DNA of 64,000 nucleotides. Source: Opitutales bacterium (GTDB lineage Bacteria > Verrucomicrobiota > Verrucomicrobiia > Opitutales > UBA953). Below the pieces are notes generated by a model. That model was not told the origin of the DNA. It ran no database searches and worked only from the letters and a program-made list of their open reading frames with translations. The first letter of the stretch is position 1; each line of letters begins with the position of its first letter. The position numbers and the translations under genes are program-made. Location of the stretch: NCBI GenBank assembly GCA_030725715.1, contig JANRFG010000018.1, forward strand, positions 214,485 through 278,484, in the 5' to 3' direction. Shown here piece by piece: positions 30,095-38,487 of the stretch.

Positions 30095-31621
30095 TTAACC
30101 GGCGAAGCCGCCGAAGTGGTTCAGGCCCCAGGCCACGAGGCCGAGGACGAACAGGAAGAGACAGGTCTTCTCGAGCGAACCGAGCGCCGAGCCTTCGCCG
30201 TCGGAACGCAGCGAAGCGGCCGGGACGGGGACGCCGCCGATGCGGCCCTTCTTGAGGAAGCCTTCGTAGTTGCGCTGCAGGAGATAGGTCTCGATCTGGC
30301 GCATGGTGTCCAGCATCACGCCGACGGTGATGAGGCCGCCGGTGCCGCCGAAGAAGCTGGCGAGGCGCATCGGGAAGCCGAGCTGCGTGATGAAGAGGTC
30401 GGGCATCAGCGCGATGATGAGCAGGAAGACCGAGCCGGCCAGCGTCAGGCGGGTCATCACGAAGTCCAGGAACTGGGCGGTGTGCTCGCCGGGGCGGACG
30501 CCCAGGATGTAGCCGTTGTTCTTCTTCAGGTCGTCGGCGATCTGCACCGGACGGAACATGATGGAGATCCAGAAGTAGCTGAAGCCGAAGATCAGCACCG
30601 AATACAGCGTGTAGTAGAAGCCGTTGTTACGGGAGAAGAAGTCGGCCCAGTCGCGGAGGAAGGCGAGCGTCGGGAAGTAGGTGCTCAGCGGATTGAGCAG
30701 CATGGGCGGGAAGCTCATGATGGCGCCGGCGAAGATGACCGGCATGACGCCCGCGTAGTTGACCTTGAGCGGGAGGTAGTTGGTCTGCGCGCCGTACATC
30801 TTGCGGCCGACCATGCGCTGCGCGTACTGGATCGGGATCTTCCGGACGGCCTGGTTGATGGCGACCATCGCGGCGGTGACGACGACGAAGAGGAGGACCA
30901 TGCCCGCGGCCTTCTCCCAGCCATGGGAGTTGGCGGCGGCGGCGCCGACCTTGCCGCCGAACGTCATGTCGACGAAGGAGGTGAGCGCGCCGGGGATGTC
31001 GGCGAGGATGCCGACGGTGATCAGGACGGAGGTGCCGTTGCCGATGCCGCGCTGGGTGATCTGCTCGCCGAGCCAGAGCATGACGATCGCGCCCGAGGTG
31101 AGCAGGCAGACGCCGAGGCACACGAAGAGGGTCTTGCTCTCCATCACCACGATGGTGCCGGTGAAGTTGCCGAGGCCGAGGGCCTGCCCGACCTGCTGCG
31201 GATTGCAGAACGCGCCGAGGAGCAGCGCGGACTGGACGACCGCGATGAGGATGGTGAGGTAGCGGGAGTACTGGGCGACCTTCTGGCGGCCGACTTCGCC
31301 TTCCTGCTGCAGACGGGCGATGGACGGCACGACGGCCGACATCAGCTGCATGATGATCGAGGCGCTGATGTACGGCATGATGCCCAGCGAGAAGACCGCG
31401 CCCTTGAGGAGCGCGCCACCCGTGAACATGTTGTACATCGCGACCACTCCGCCGGCCGACTTGTCGGCCATGGAGTGGTAGTAATCCATGATGTCCTTCG
31501 GGTCGATGCCCGGCAGCGGGATGTTCGCGCCGATACGGGCGACGAACAACAACGCGACAGTGGCGACCAGACGGGCCCTGAGCTCAGGGATCCTCCAGCA
31601 GTTGGCGAAGGCCGCGAACAT
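30095..31621 (-). CDS. secY: Preprotein translocase subunit SecY with extra C-terminal helix
   Basis: 508 residues with ten core membrane spans, starting MFAAFANCWRIPELRARL. Conserved SecY blocks are ARIGANIPLPGID, MPYISASIIMQLM, GEQITQRGIGNGTS and KKNNGYILGVRPGEHT. Typical SecY ends soon after LQRNYEGFLKKGRI. Here about 48 residues follow, including a hydrophobic helix (TCLFLFVLGLVAWGLNHFGG) that would be an eleventh span. SecY forms the protein-conducting channel with SecE (1289-1495). It lies between rplO and map; adk is missing from this position. Confidence 0.96.
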   Translation of the reverse strand: MFAAFANCWRIPELRARLVATVALLFVARIGANIPLPGIDPKDIMDYYHSMADKSAGGVVAMYNMFTGGALLKGAVFSLGIMPYISASIIMQLMSAVVPSIARLQQEGEVGRQKVAQYSRYLTILIAVVQSALLLGAFCNPQQVGQALGLGNFTGTIVVMESKTLFVCLGVCLLTSGAIVMLWLGEQITQRGIGNGTSVLITVGILADIPGALTSFVDMTFGGKVGAAAANSHGWEKAAGMVLLFVVVTAAMVAINQAVRKIPIQYAQRMVGRKMYGAQTNYLPLKVNYAGVMPVIFAGAIMSFPPMLLNPLSTYFPTLAFLRDWADFFSRNNGFYYTLYSVLIFGFSYFWISIMFRPVQIADDLKKNNGYILGVRPGEHTAQFLDFVMTRLTLAGSVFLLIIALMPDLFITQLGFPMRLASFFGGTGGLITVGVMLDTMRQIETYLLQRNYEGFLKKGRIGGVPVPAASLRSDGEGSALGSLEKTCLFLFVLGLVAWGLNHFGGFAG

Positions 31622-31643
31622 CGGGGTCAGGGCGAGCCGAGGC

Positions 31644-32108
31644 TCACTCGGCGGAGGCCTTCTTCTTGAGCTCGATCAGGACCGCCTTGCCGCCGGCCTT
31701 CTCGATCTTGGCCTTGGCGTCCTTGGAGAAGCGGTGGGCCCTGACGGTGACGGCGCGCGTGAGCTCGCCGGTGCCGAGGATCTTGAGGAGAGGAGCGGAC
31801 TTGCGGAGCACGCCGGCGGCCACGAGTTCCTCGAGGCCGAAGGTCTTGCCTTCGAGTTCCTGGAAGTCGCGGACGTTGAGCACGGCGTAGTCGACGCGGT
31901 TGACGTTCTTGAAGCCGCGGTGAGGCAGGCGACGATAGAGCGGCATCTGACCGCCTTCGAAGCCGGGGCGATGACCGCCGCCGGAGCGGGCCTTCATGCC
32001 CTTGTGACCACGACCGGAAGTCTTGCCGTGACCGGTGCCGCGGCCACGGCCGAGGATCTTGTGGCGATGGGTGGAGCCCTTGATGTTGGGCAGAGAGTCG
32101 AGTTTCAT
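31644..32108 (-). CDS. rplO: 50S ribosomal protein L15
   Basis: 154 residues starting MKLDSLPNIKGSTHRHKILGRGRGTGHGKTSGRGHKG, the Gly/Arg-rich L15 N-terminus. The globular C-terminal half contains VTVRAHRFSKDAKAKIEKAGGKAVLIE. L15 is a late-assembling 23S rRNA-binding protein. rpmD, which usually lies between rpsE and rplO, is absent; the gap is 15 bases. Confidence 0.97.
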   Translation of the reverse strand: MKLDSLPNIKGSTHRHKILGRGRGTGHGKTSGRGHKGMKARSGGGHRPGFEGGQMPLYRRLPHRGFKNVNRVDYAVLNVRDFQELEGKTFGLEELVAAGVLRKSAPLLKILGTGELTRAVTVRAHRFSKDAKAKIEKAGGKAVLIELKKKASAE

Positions 32109-32123
32109 GTCTGTGTTTACCGC

Positions 32124-32759
32124 TTAGGCGCGGAGGGCCTTGATTTGTTCGAGGGTGCGGAGCTTGGAGAGACCGTCCAAGGTGGCCTTCACGATCGCCT
32201 GCGGGTTGTTGGAACCCATGGACTTCGAGAGGACATCCTTGTAGCCGGCGACTTCCAGGACGGCGCGGACGCCGCCACCGGCGATGAGGCCGGTACCGAG
32301 CGCGGCCGGACGGAGCATCACGACGCCGCCGTCGGCGTGGCCGATGACTTCGTGCGGGATGGTGTTGCCGCGGAGATTGACGCGGACGAGGGCGCGGTGG
32401 GCGCGGTCGGTGCCCTTGCGGATCGCATCGGGGACTTCCTTGGCCTTGCCGTAACCCACGCCGACGCGGCCCTTGCCGTCACCCGCCACGACGAGCGCGG
32501 CGAAGTTGAAGCGTCGGCCGCCTTTGACGACCTTCGAGCAGCGGTTGATGTGGACGACCTTGTCGTTGTATTCGGAAGCGGGACCGTCGTTGCGGTTGTC
32601 GCGACGAGGACCGCGGCCAGGGCCGCCGGGACCGTTGCGACGGCCACCGGGACCACCGGGGCCACCAGGACCGCGACGATCGCCGCCGGGTCCGGAACGG
32701 CCGGGGGCAGCGGAAGCGGGGGCGGCAGGAGCCGCGGCGGGGGTGTTTTCAGCGCTCAT
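32124..32759 (-). CDS. rpsE: 30S ribosomal protein S5 with Gly/Pro/Arg-rich N-terminal extension
   Basis: 211 residues. The S5 core starts near residue 62 ([23 protein letters not shown]) and ends with the dsRBD-like and second domains ([34 protein letters not shown]). The first ~60 residues are low complexity with GPGG and RR repeats ([18 protein letters not shown]), like an RGG-type RNA-binding tail. S5 functions in decoding fidelity and mRNA unwinding. It lies 4 bases after rplR. Confidence 0.95.
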   Translation of the reverse strand: MSAENTPAAAPAAPASAAPGRSGPGGDRRGPGGPGGPGGRRNGPGGPGRGPRRDNRNDGPASEYNDKVVHINRCSKVVKGGRRFNFAALVVAGDGKGRVGVGYGKAKEVPDAIRKGTDRAHRALVRVNLRGNTIPHEVIGHADGGVVMLRPAALGTGLIAGGGVRAVLEVAGYKDVLSKSMGSNNPQAIVKATLDGLSKLRTLEQIKALRA

Positions 32760-32763
32760 GAAA

Positions 32764-33126
32764 TTAGAAGGTCAGGCCGGCCTGGCGGGCGGCTTCGGCG
32801 AAGGACTTGACGGTGCCGTGGTAACGGCGGCCGGCGCGGTCGAAGACCACGGTGGTGAGACCGGCGGCCTTGGCCTTGACGCCGAAGGCGGCGCCGAAAG
32901 CGGTCGCGCCGGCGACGTTGGCCTTCAGCTTCTGGCCACGGAGGTCCTTGGAGGTGGTCGCGAGGGAGACGAGGGTCACGCCCTTGTCGTCGTCGATGGC
33001 CTGGGCGTAGAGATGCGCATGGGTCATCTTGAGCGCGAGGCGCGGGCGGGCGGCGGTGCCGCGCACCGTCTTGCGGATGCGCCAGCGACGCTTCTGCGCC
33101 AGGAGATTCTTCTTCTGCAGTTTCAT
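32764..33126 (-). CDS. rplR: 50S ribosomal protein L18
   Basis: 120 residues from ATG 33126 ([21 protein letters not shown]). The core [31 protein letters not shown] and the C-terminal [28 protein letters not shown] are canonical. L18 binds 5S rRNA with L5 and L25. The frame is open upstream through rplF, which was rejected as antisense/shifted noise. Confidence 0.97.
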   Translation of the reverse strand: MKLQKKNLLAQKRRWRIRKTVRGTAARPRLALKMTHAHLYAQAIDDDKGVTLVSLATTSKDLRGQKLKANVAGATAFGAAFGVKAKAAGLTTVVFDRAGRRYHGTVKSFAEAARQAGLTF

Positions 33127-33149
33127 GGAATGTGTTCGGTTCGGGCGGA

Positions 33150-33716
33150 TTAGGCCGTCTTCTTGCCCTCCTTGCGGCGGACGAATTCGCCTTCGACGCG
33201 GACGCCCTTGCCCTTGTAGGGCTCGACGGGCTTGTACAGCTTGATCGAGGACGCGACCTGTCCGACCATGTGGCGGTCGGGTCCGGTGATGACGATCTTC
33301 GTGCCGTCGGTGACGACGACCTTCACGCCGGCCGGGATGGTGTAAGTGATCGGGTGCGAATAGCCGAGGGCGAGGTCGAGGACGTTGCCCTTGAGGATGG
33401 CCTTGAAGCCGACGCCTTCGATCAGGAGGGTCTTGGTGTATTCGGTGGCGACGCCTTCGCACATGTTGCGGATGATGGCGCGGACGGTGCCGTGGAGGGC
33501 GCCGGCGGTGCCGGGCTTCACGACCTTGCCGGCGGCGTCCTTGACCTCGGTGAGGTCAGTGACGTTGACGACCTTGGCGTCGGCGACGACGCCGATCTCC
33601 TTCGGGAAGGGTTTCGAGAGTTCGCCCTTGGGCCCCTTGACGACGACGACGTTGTCCTTCACGGACACGGTCACCTTGTCGGGGATGTTGACGGGCTGCT
33701 TACCAATTCGGCTCAT
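33150..33716 (-). CDS. rplF: 50S ribosomal protein L6
   Basis: 188 residues starting MSRIGKQPVNIPDKVTVSVKDNVVVVKGPKGELS, with duplicated L6 folds. The C-terminal signature is ITGPDRHMVGQVASSIKLYKPVEPYKGKGV. It ends in a basic tail, EFVRRKEGKKTA. L6 sits near the factor-binding site. It lies between rpsH and rplR in the spc order. Confidence 0.97.
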   Translation of the reverse strand: MSRIGKQPVNIPDKVTVSVKDNVVVVKGPKGELSKPFPKEIGVVADAKVVNVTDLTEVKDAAGKVVKPGTAGALHGTVRAIIRNMCEGVATEYTKTLLIEGVGFKAILKGNVLDLALGYSHPITYTIPAGVKVVVTDGTKIVITGPDRHMVGQVASSIKLYKPVEPYKGKGVRVEGEFVRRKEGKKTA

Positions 33717-33744
33717 TGAGTTGCTTGTTTAAGGGTGGGACGGG

Positions 33745-34143
33745 TTACCAGACCTTCGCGAGGAGCTCGCCGCCGACTTTCTGGCGACGGGCTTCGGCGT
33801 CGGTCATGACGCCGCGGGAGGTGGTCAGGATGGAGACGCCCATGCCGCCGATGACCTTGGGGACGGAGCTGTAGCCGGCGTAGATGCGGCGACCAGGGGT
33901 CGAGACGCGCTCGATGCTGGTGATCGCCGGGACGCCGGCGACGTACTTGAGGGTGAGTTCGAGGACGGGCAGGCCTTCGCGCTCGGCCTTGCGGGCGGAG
34001 GCGACGTAACCGGCGTCGACGAGGATCTTGGCGACGCCTTCGCGCAGGCGGGACCACTGGACGGTGATCACGGCCTTCTGGGCCTGCGAACCGTTGCGGA
34101 TGGAGGTGAGGAAATCCCCGATGGTGTCAGTAGAAGCGGACAT
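33745..34143 (-). CDS. rpsH: 30S ribosomal protein S8
   Basis: 132 residues starting MSASTDTIGDFLTSIRNGSQA. The C-terminal RNA-binding signature STPGRRIYAGYSSVPKVIGGMGVSILTTSRGVMTDAEARRQKVGGELLAKVW is family-typical in composition and position. S8 binds the central domain of 16S rRNA and in E. coli represses the spc operon. The leader is A-rich (CAAAAGAAAAAACAAAACC) with no Shine-Dalgarno. Confidence 0.97.
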   Translation of the reverse strand: MSASTDTIGDFLTSIRNGSQAQKAVITVQWSRLREGVAKILVDAGYVASARKAEREGLPVLELTLKYVAGVPAITSIERVSTPGRRIYAGYSSVPKVIGGMGVSILTTSRGVMTDAEARRQKVGGELLAKVW

Positions 34144-34164
34144 GGTTTTGTTTTTTCTTTTGGA

Positions 34165-34470
34165 TTACCAGGAGGCCTTGGTGACGCCGGGAATCTGGCC
34201 GTTGAGCGCGAGCTCGCGGAAGGTGATGCGGGAAAGGCCGAACTTGCGGATGAACGCACGCGGACGGCCGGAGATGGAACAGCGGTTCTTCTGACGGACC
34301 TTCGAGGAGCTGCGGGGCAGCTTCGCGAGGGTGCGCTGGGCTTCGTAGAAAGCCTCTTCGGTGACCTTGGGGTCGGCGAGGACCTTCTTGAGTTCGGCGC
34401 GCTTGGCGGCGTACTTCTTGACGAGGCGTTCGCGCTTGAGGGCGCGCTGGATGACGGACTTCTTGGCCAT
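34165..34470 (-). CDS. rpsN: 30S ribosomal protein S14 (long, zinc-free type)
   Basis: 101 residues from ATG 34470 ([20 protein letters not shown]). Length and the C-terminal [24 protein letters not shown] match the long C-minus form that lacks the CxxC zinc pairs. S14 is in the 30S head. The upstream open frame runs through the 3' end of rplE and was rejected. Confidence 0.97.
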   Translation of the reverse strand: MAKKSVIQRALKRERLVKKYAAKRAELKKVLADPKVTEEAFYEAQRTLAKLPRSSSKVRQKNRCSISGRPRAFIRKFGLSRITFRELALNGQIPGVTKASW

Positions 34471-34489
34471 GCTGGTAAGGAGTTGGGGG

Positions 34490-35077
34490 TTAGGCCTTGG
34501 CGGCGGTGGCGGCGGCCGCGTCGGCGGCGCTGGAGCGGCGGAACGGCATGCCGAGGAGGCGGAGCAGCTCACGGCCTTCGTCGTCGGTCTGGGCCGACGT
34601 GACGATCACGACGTCCATGCCGATGTTGGCGCGCTGGGAGCCGTCGGCCTGGGTTTCCGGGAAGATGGTGTGGTCGACGATGCCGAGGGAGTAGTTGCCG
34701 CGGCCGTCGAGACGGTTGGAGGTGCCGCGGAAGTCGCGGATCATCGGGAGGGCCACCGCGGTGAGGCGGAGATAGAATTCCCACATGCGGGCGCCACGGA
34801 GCGTGACCAAGCAGCCGAGGGTCATGCCTTCGCGCACCTTGAAGGAGGCGACGGACTTGGACGCCTTGGTGAGGACGGGCTTCTGGCCGGAGAGCTTGGT
34901 GAGGTCCTTGACGACTTCGGCGATGTGGCCCTTGTCGGCTTCAGCCTTGAAGGCGGTGTTGAGGACGATCTTCTTCAGGTTCGGGACCTGGTGGATGTTC
35001 GTGTAGCCGCGGCTCTTGAGGAGCTCGGGGACGACCTTCTCGAGGTAGTACTTCTTCAGGTAAGGAACGGTTGCCAT
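34490..35077 (-). CDS. rplE: 50S ribosomal protein L5
   Basis: 195 residues starting [20 protein letters not shown]. Core [56 protein letters not shown] and [26 protein letters not shown] are canonical. The C-terminus carries a short Ala-rich tail ([13 protein letters not shown]). L5 binds 5S rRNA and contacts the P-site tRNA. Confidence 0.97.
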   Translation of the reverse strand: MATVPYLKKYYLEKVVPELLKSRGYTNIHQVPNLKKIVLNTAFKAEADKGHIAEVVKDLTKLSGQKPVLTKASKSVASFKVREGMTLGCLVTLRGARMWEFYLRLTAVALPMIRDFRGTSNRLDGRGNYSLGIVDHTIFPETQADGSQRANIGMDVVIVTSAQTDDEGRELLRLLGMPFRRSSAADAAAATAAKA

Positions 35078-35109
35078 TTGCGTGTGAGTCTCGGGTGGTT
35101 TCGTCAGGT

Positions 35110-35382
35110 TTACTTCTTGGCGGCCTTGGCCGGCTTCTTGGCGCGACGGGCGTCCCAGAGGGAGCCGAGCATCACGTTGGAGCGATGGATGGGGGCTTCC
35201 TTCTCGGTGATGCCGCCCTGCCCGTCCTGGGTGCGCTTCAGGTGGCGCTTGACGAGGTTCAGGCCCTCGATGGTGAGACGTTCGTCGGCGCGGTCGTAGC
35301 TGACGACTTTGCCGCGCTTGCCTTTTTCGGCGCCGGCGATGACGACGACTTCGTCACCCTTCTTGATGTCGGTCTTGGACAT
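35110..35382 (-). CDS. rplX: 50S ribosomal protein L24
   Basis: 90 residues. The KOW motif is [20 protein letters not shown] at residues 9-28, followed by [35 protein letters not shown]24 is an early assembly initiator at the tunnel exit. It starts 5 bases after the rplN stop. It is slightly shorter than the usual ~105 residues, with a Lys/Ala tail. Confidence 0.97.
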   Translation of the reverse strand: MSKTDIKKGDEVVVIAGAEKGKRGKVVSYDRADERLTIEGLNLVKRHLKRTQDGQGGITEKEAPIHRSNVMLGSLWDARRAKKPAKAAKK

Positions 35383-35387
35383 GGTGT

Positions 35388-35753
35388 TCAGAGTACCTCG
35401 GGAGCGAGGGAGATGATCTTCATGAAGTTCTTGCTGCGGAGTTCGCGAGCGACGGGCCCGAAGATGCGGGTGCCCTTGGGGTTGCCGTTCTCGTCGAGGA
35501 TGACGACGGCGTTGGTGTCGAAGCGCAGGTAGCTGCCGTCCGCGCGGCGGATCGGGGCGACGGTGCGCACGATGACGGCGCGGCAGACCGAGCCCTTCTT
35601 CACCTGGGCATCAGGGGTCGAATCCTTGACGGAGCAGATGATGATGTCACCCACGCCGGCGGTGTCGGTGAGCTGGCCGAGACGGCGGATCATGCGGACC
35701 CTGCGGGCCCCGGTATTGTCGGCTACTTCGAGCCGGGAAAGCATCTGAATCAT
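35388..35753 (-). CDS. rplN: 50S ribosomal protein L14
   Basis: 121 residues starting [25 protein letters not shown]. The family signature [23 protein letters not shown] and the C-terminal [24 protein letters not shown] are present. L14 forms part of the intersubunit bridge. It lies between rpsQ and rplX. Confidence 0.98.
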   Translation of the reverse strand: MIQMLSRLEVADNTGARRVRMIRRLGQLTDTAGVGDIIICSVKDSTPDAQVKKGSVCRAVIVRTVAPIRRADGSYLRFDTNAVVILDENGNPKGTRIFGPVARELRSKNFMKIISLAPEVL

Positions 35754-35785
35754 TGTGAGAAGGGTCGGAGGTTAGGTGGGGCCGT

Positions 35786-36070
35786 TCAGTCTTCGATGGA
35801 CTGGGCGGCGATCTTCGCGGCTTCGACGACGCGGACGACGCGCCAGCGCTTGAGCTTGGAAAGGGGGCGGGTCTCCATGATCTCGACCTTGTCGCCGGGC
35901 TTGCACTCGTTCTTCTCGTCGTGCGCATGCAGGACGGTACGGCGCTTGACTTCCTTGCCGTACATGGGGTGCGGCACGGTGTACTGGTAGTTGACCTTGA
36001 TGGTCTTGTCTCCCGAGCGGGAGGCGACGAGACCCAGGAGGGTCTTGCGGTTGGAGCGGTCTTCGGACAT
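35786..36070 (-). CDS. rpsQ: 30S ribosomal protein S17
   Basis: 94 residues. The OB-fold core is RKTLLGLVASRSGDKTIKVNYQYTVPHPMYGKEVKRRTVLHAHDEKNECKPGDKVEIMETRPLSKLKRWRVV in family order, with a short C-terminal helix. S17 is a primary 16S rRNA binder in the 30S body. It lies between rpmC and rplN. Confidence 0.97.
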   Translation of the reverse strand: MSEDRSNRKTLLGLVASRSGDKTIKVNYQYTVPHPMYGKEVKRRTVLHAHDEKNECKPGDKVEIMETRPLSKLKRWRVVRVVEAAKIAAQSIED

Positions 36071-36094
36071 CGGTAAAATCGTTTGGAGGGTGGA

Positions 36095-36325
36095 TTACTT
36101 CTTCTTCGCCGGGGCGGACTTGCCGGAAAGGACGGTCATGCAGCGGGCGACGTCGCGGCGCAGGGCGCGGATACGGGCGGAATTTTCGACGGCGCCGGTG
36201 GCCTTCTTGAGGCGCAGGCTGAGGAGCTCCTCGCGGGCTTCGCGGATGCGCTTCTGCAGTTCGGCGGGAGCCAGGGGGCGCAGGGCCGTGGCGGCGGTGG
36301 GCTTATCTTTCCGGTAGGTGGACAT
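36095..36325 (-). CDS. rpmC: 50S ribosomal protein L29
   Basis: 76 residues. Two helices with the L29 signature LAPAELQKRIREAREELLSLRLKKATGAVENSARIRALRRDVARCMTVL, plus a Lys-rich end (GKSAPAKKK). The N-terminus is longer by ~10 residues than usual (MSTYRKDKPTAATALRP). L29 lies at the tunnel exit and docks SRP and trigger factor. Confidence 0.95.
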   Translation of the reverse strand: MSTYRKDKPTAATALRPLAPAELQKRIREAREELLSLRLKKATGAVENSARIRALRRDVARCMTVLSGKSAPAKKK

Positions 36326-36366
36326 CGGTGAAAAGGGTCAGTTATGGGTGGTCGGGGCCGGTTGCA

Positions 36367-36795
36367 TCAATACTTTTCGAGCTCTTCGCGGGCGACGAAG
36401 CGGCAGCGGAGCTGAAGTTTGGTATCGGCGAGGCGCATGGCTTCGCGGGCGGCGGTGATCGTCACGCCGGCGACCTCGAAGAGCATGGTGCCCGGCTTGA
36501 TGCAGGCCACGTAGTACTCGACGCTGCCCTTACCGGAGCCCATGCGGACTTCGGCCGGCTTCTTGGTCACCGGGGTGTGGGGGAAGATGCGCATCCACAT
36601 CTTTCCCTTGCGCTTCAGGGCGCGGGAGATGGCGATACGGGCGGCTTCGATCTGGTTGGCCGGAACGCGGCCGCGATCGAGGGACTGGATGCCGAAGTCG
36701 CCGAAGGACAGCGTGTTGCATGCCGTGGCGTTACCGCGGATCTTGCCCTTGCGGTGCTTGCGCCACTTGGTGCGAGCGGGTTGGAGATTGGCCAT
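36367..36795 (-). CDS. rplP: 50S ribosomal protein L16
   Basis: 142 residues starting MANLQPARTKWRKHRKGKIRGNA. SFGDFGIQSLDRGRVPANQIEAARIAISR and MWMRIFPHTPVTKKPAEVRMGSGKGSVEYYVA are canonical. L16 organises the A-site tRNA region and is essential for 50S maturation. It lies between rpsC and rpmC. Confidence 0.97.
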   Translation of the reverse strand: MANLQPARTKWRKHRKGKIRGNATACNTLSFGDFGIQSLDRGRVPANQIEAARIAISRALKRKGKMWMRIFPHTPVTKKPAEVRMGSGKGSVEYYVACIKPGTMLFEVAGVTITAAREAMRLADTKLQLRCRFVAREELEKY

Positions 36796-36828
36796 GTTGG
36801 TCTGGAAGTTGAAGGTTGGGTGGGTGGC

Positions 36829-37470
36829 TTAGAACTCGGAGTCCTTGGAGCAGATCCAGCACTTGATGCCGACCTTGCCGGCCAGGGTGCGGGCTTCGGT
36901 GAAGCCGTAGTCGATGTTCTCGCGGAGGGTGTGGAGCGGGACGCGGCCGACGCGCGCGGACTCGACGCGGGCGATCTCGGCGCCACCGAGACGACCGCCG
37001 AGGCGGATACGGATGCCATCGGCGCCGTTGGTCATGGTGGTCTGGACGGCCTTCTTCATGGCGCGGCGGAAGGAGATGCGGCGCTCGAGCTGCAGGGCGA
37101 TGTTCTCGGCGACGAGCTGGGCCACGAGGTCGGGGCGCTTCACTTCGTTCACTTCGAGGATGATGTCGTCGATGCGGGCCTTGCCGGCGACCTTCTGGAT
37201 CTCGGCGCGGAGGTTCTTGAGCTCATCGCCCTTGCGGCCGATGACGACGCCCGGGCGGGCGGTCCAGATGCGGACGCGGACCTTCTGGCCGGCGCGCTCG
37301 ATGAAGATGCGGGGCACGGCGGCCTGGCGGAGCTTCTCCTTGAGGAACTCGCGGATGCGGTAGTCCTCGAGGATGTTGGCCGGGAAGTCGCGCTTGGTGG
37401 CGTACCAGCGGGATTCCCAGTTACGGCGGACGGCTAGACGGAAGCCGATCGGATTTACTTTCTGGCCCAT
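36829..37470 (-). CDS. rpsC: 30S ribosomal protein S3
   Basis: 213 residues starting MGQKVNPIGFRLAVRRNWES. The KH domain has the GxxG loop in GVVIGRKGDELKNL. The C-terminal domain has GADGIRIRLGGRLGGAEIARVE and ends KCWICSKDSEF rather than the usual KVWI...G. S3 is at the mRNA entry and has helicase activity with S4/S5. It lies between rplV and rplP. Confidence 0.97.
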   Translation of the reverse strand: MGQKVNPIGFRLAVRRNWESRWYATKRDFPANILEDYRIREFLKEKLRQAAVPRIFIERAGQKVRVRIWTARPGVVIGRKGDELKNLRAEIQKVAGKARIDDIILEVNEVKRPDLVAQLVAENIALQLERRISFRRAMKKAVQTTMTNGADGIRIRLGGRLGGAEIARVESARVGRVPLHTLRENIDYGFTEARTLAGKVGIKCWICSKDSEF

Positions 37471-37480
37471 GTTTCGGAAA

Positions 37481-37819
37481 TTACTTGGTGGCGGAACCCA
37501 GAGCCACGCGGATGTGGCTCATGGACTTGTGGATAGGGTGGGCGGAACCGCGGGCGGCCGGCATCGAACGCTTGATGACCGGACCCTGGTTGACCGTCGC
37601 GGAGACGATCACGAGGTCGCTGCTGGAGAGGTTGTGGTTGTTCTCGGCGTTGGCGATCGCGCTGGCGAGGGTCTTGCCCAGGAGGCGGGCGGACTTACGC
37701 GGGATGAAGCGGAGGAGCTGGATGGCTTCCTCGGCGGGGAGACCCTGGATCTGGCGCGCGACTTCGCGGACCTTCTGGGGCGACATACGGGCAAAACGGG
37801 TGGTGGCGTGGACTTCCAT
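37481..37819 (-). CDS. rplV: 50S ribosomal protein L22
   Basis: 112 residues from ATG 37819 (MEVHATTRFARMSPQKVREV). The beta-hairpin extension VNQGPVIKRSMPAARGSAHPIHKSMSHIRVAL reaches into the exit tunnel. The open frame upstream to 37978 overlaps the next gene and was rejected. It is separated from rpsS by an extra secreted-protein gene. Confidence 0.97.
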   Translation of the reverse strand: MEVHATTRFARMSPQKVREVARQIQGLPAEEAIQLLRFIPRKSARLLGKTLASAIANAENNHNLSSSDLVIVSATVNQGPVIKRSMPAARGSAHPIHKSMSHIRVALGSATK

Positions 37820-37838
37820 GACTTTGGTAAAGGTTGGG

Positions 37839-38177
37839 TTAGATGCGGGAGTTGGCGCGGAGGGTGACGAGGTCGCCGGCGGTGATCGCGGCGGAGGGGT
37901 CGAGGGAGAGGATGAGGGCGACGGAGCGGCGGAGGCCGGCTTCGGCGATGACGACGGCGCCGAAGGCGCGGCCGTCACGGCTCACGTTGCAGACCGTGCC
38001 GGGGCGGAAGCCGCGGTCGTGTCCGCCATCCAAGACCACCAGATCCGTCGCGCGGGCGGAGACGACCACGACGACCGGAGCCTTGCCATCCGCTTCGGCC
38101 GCACCAGGCGCACGGACTTCCGCGCCGACCGCGGTGGCGGCGACGAGAAGGGCGGACATGGTGAGGACGTTGCGCAC
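37839..38177 (-). CDS. Small exported protein inserted in the S10 operon
   Basis: 112 residues from a GTG at 38177; an ATG at 38159 is an alternative. The N-terminus RNVLTMSALLVAATAVGAEV is a good signal peptide. The mature part (VVVVVSARATDLVVLDGGHDRGFRPGTVCNVSRDGRAFGAVVIAEAGLRRSVALIL in composition) has spaced Gly turns and a final GDLV. This resembles small beta domains of the FlgT-C-like type, but that is only a pattern match. It is 9 bases from the rpsS stop and 19 from the rplV start, so it must be co-transcribed with ribosomal proteins. No such gene belongs to the standard S10 order. Confidence 0.7.
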   Translation of the reverse strand: MRNVLTMSALLVAATAVGAEVRAPGAAEADGKAPVVVVVSARATDLVVLDGGHDRGFRPGTVCNVSRDGRAFGAVVIAEAGLRRSVALILSLDPSAAITAGDLVTLRANSRI

Positions 38178-38186
38178 GGGGGTGGA

Positions 38187-38465
<279 letters not shown>

Positions 38466-38487
38466 GTTAGGAGAGGATCAGTAGGGG

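Noticed and set aside
29543-31669. Open frame of 708 codons antisense to map and secY
   Set aside because: Asp/Glu/His-rich low-complexity composition, overlaps two certain genes.
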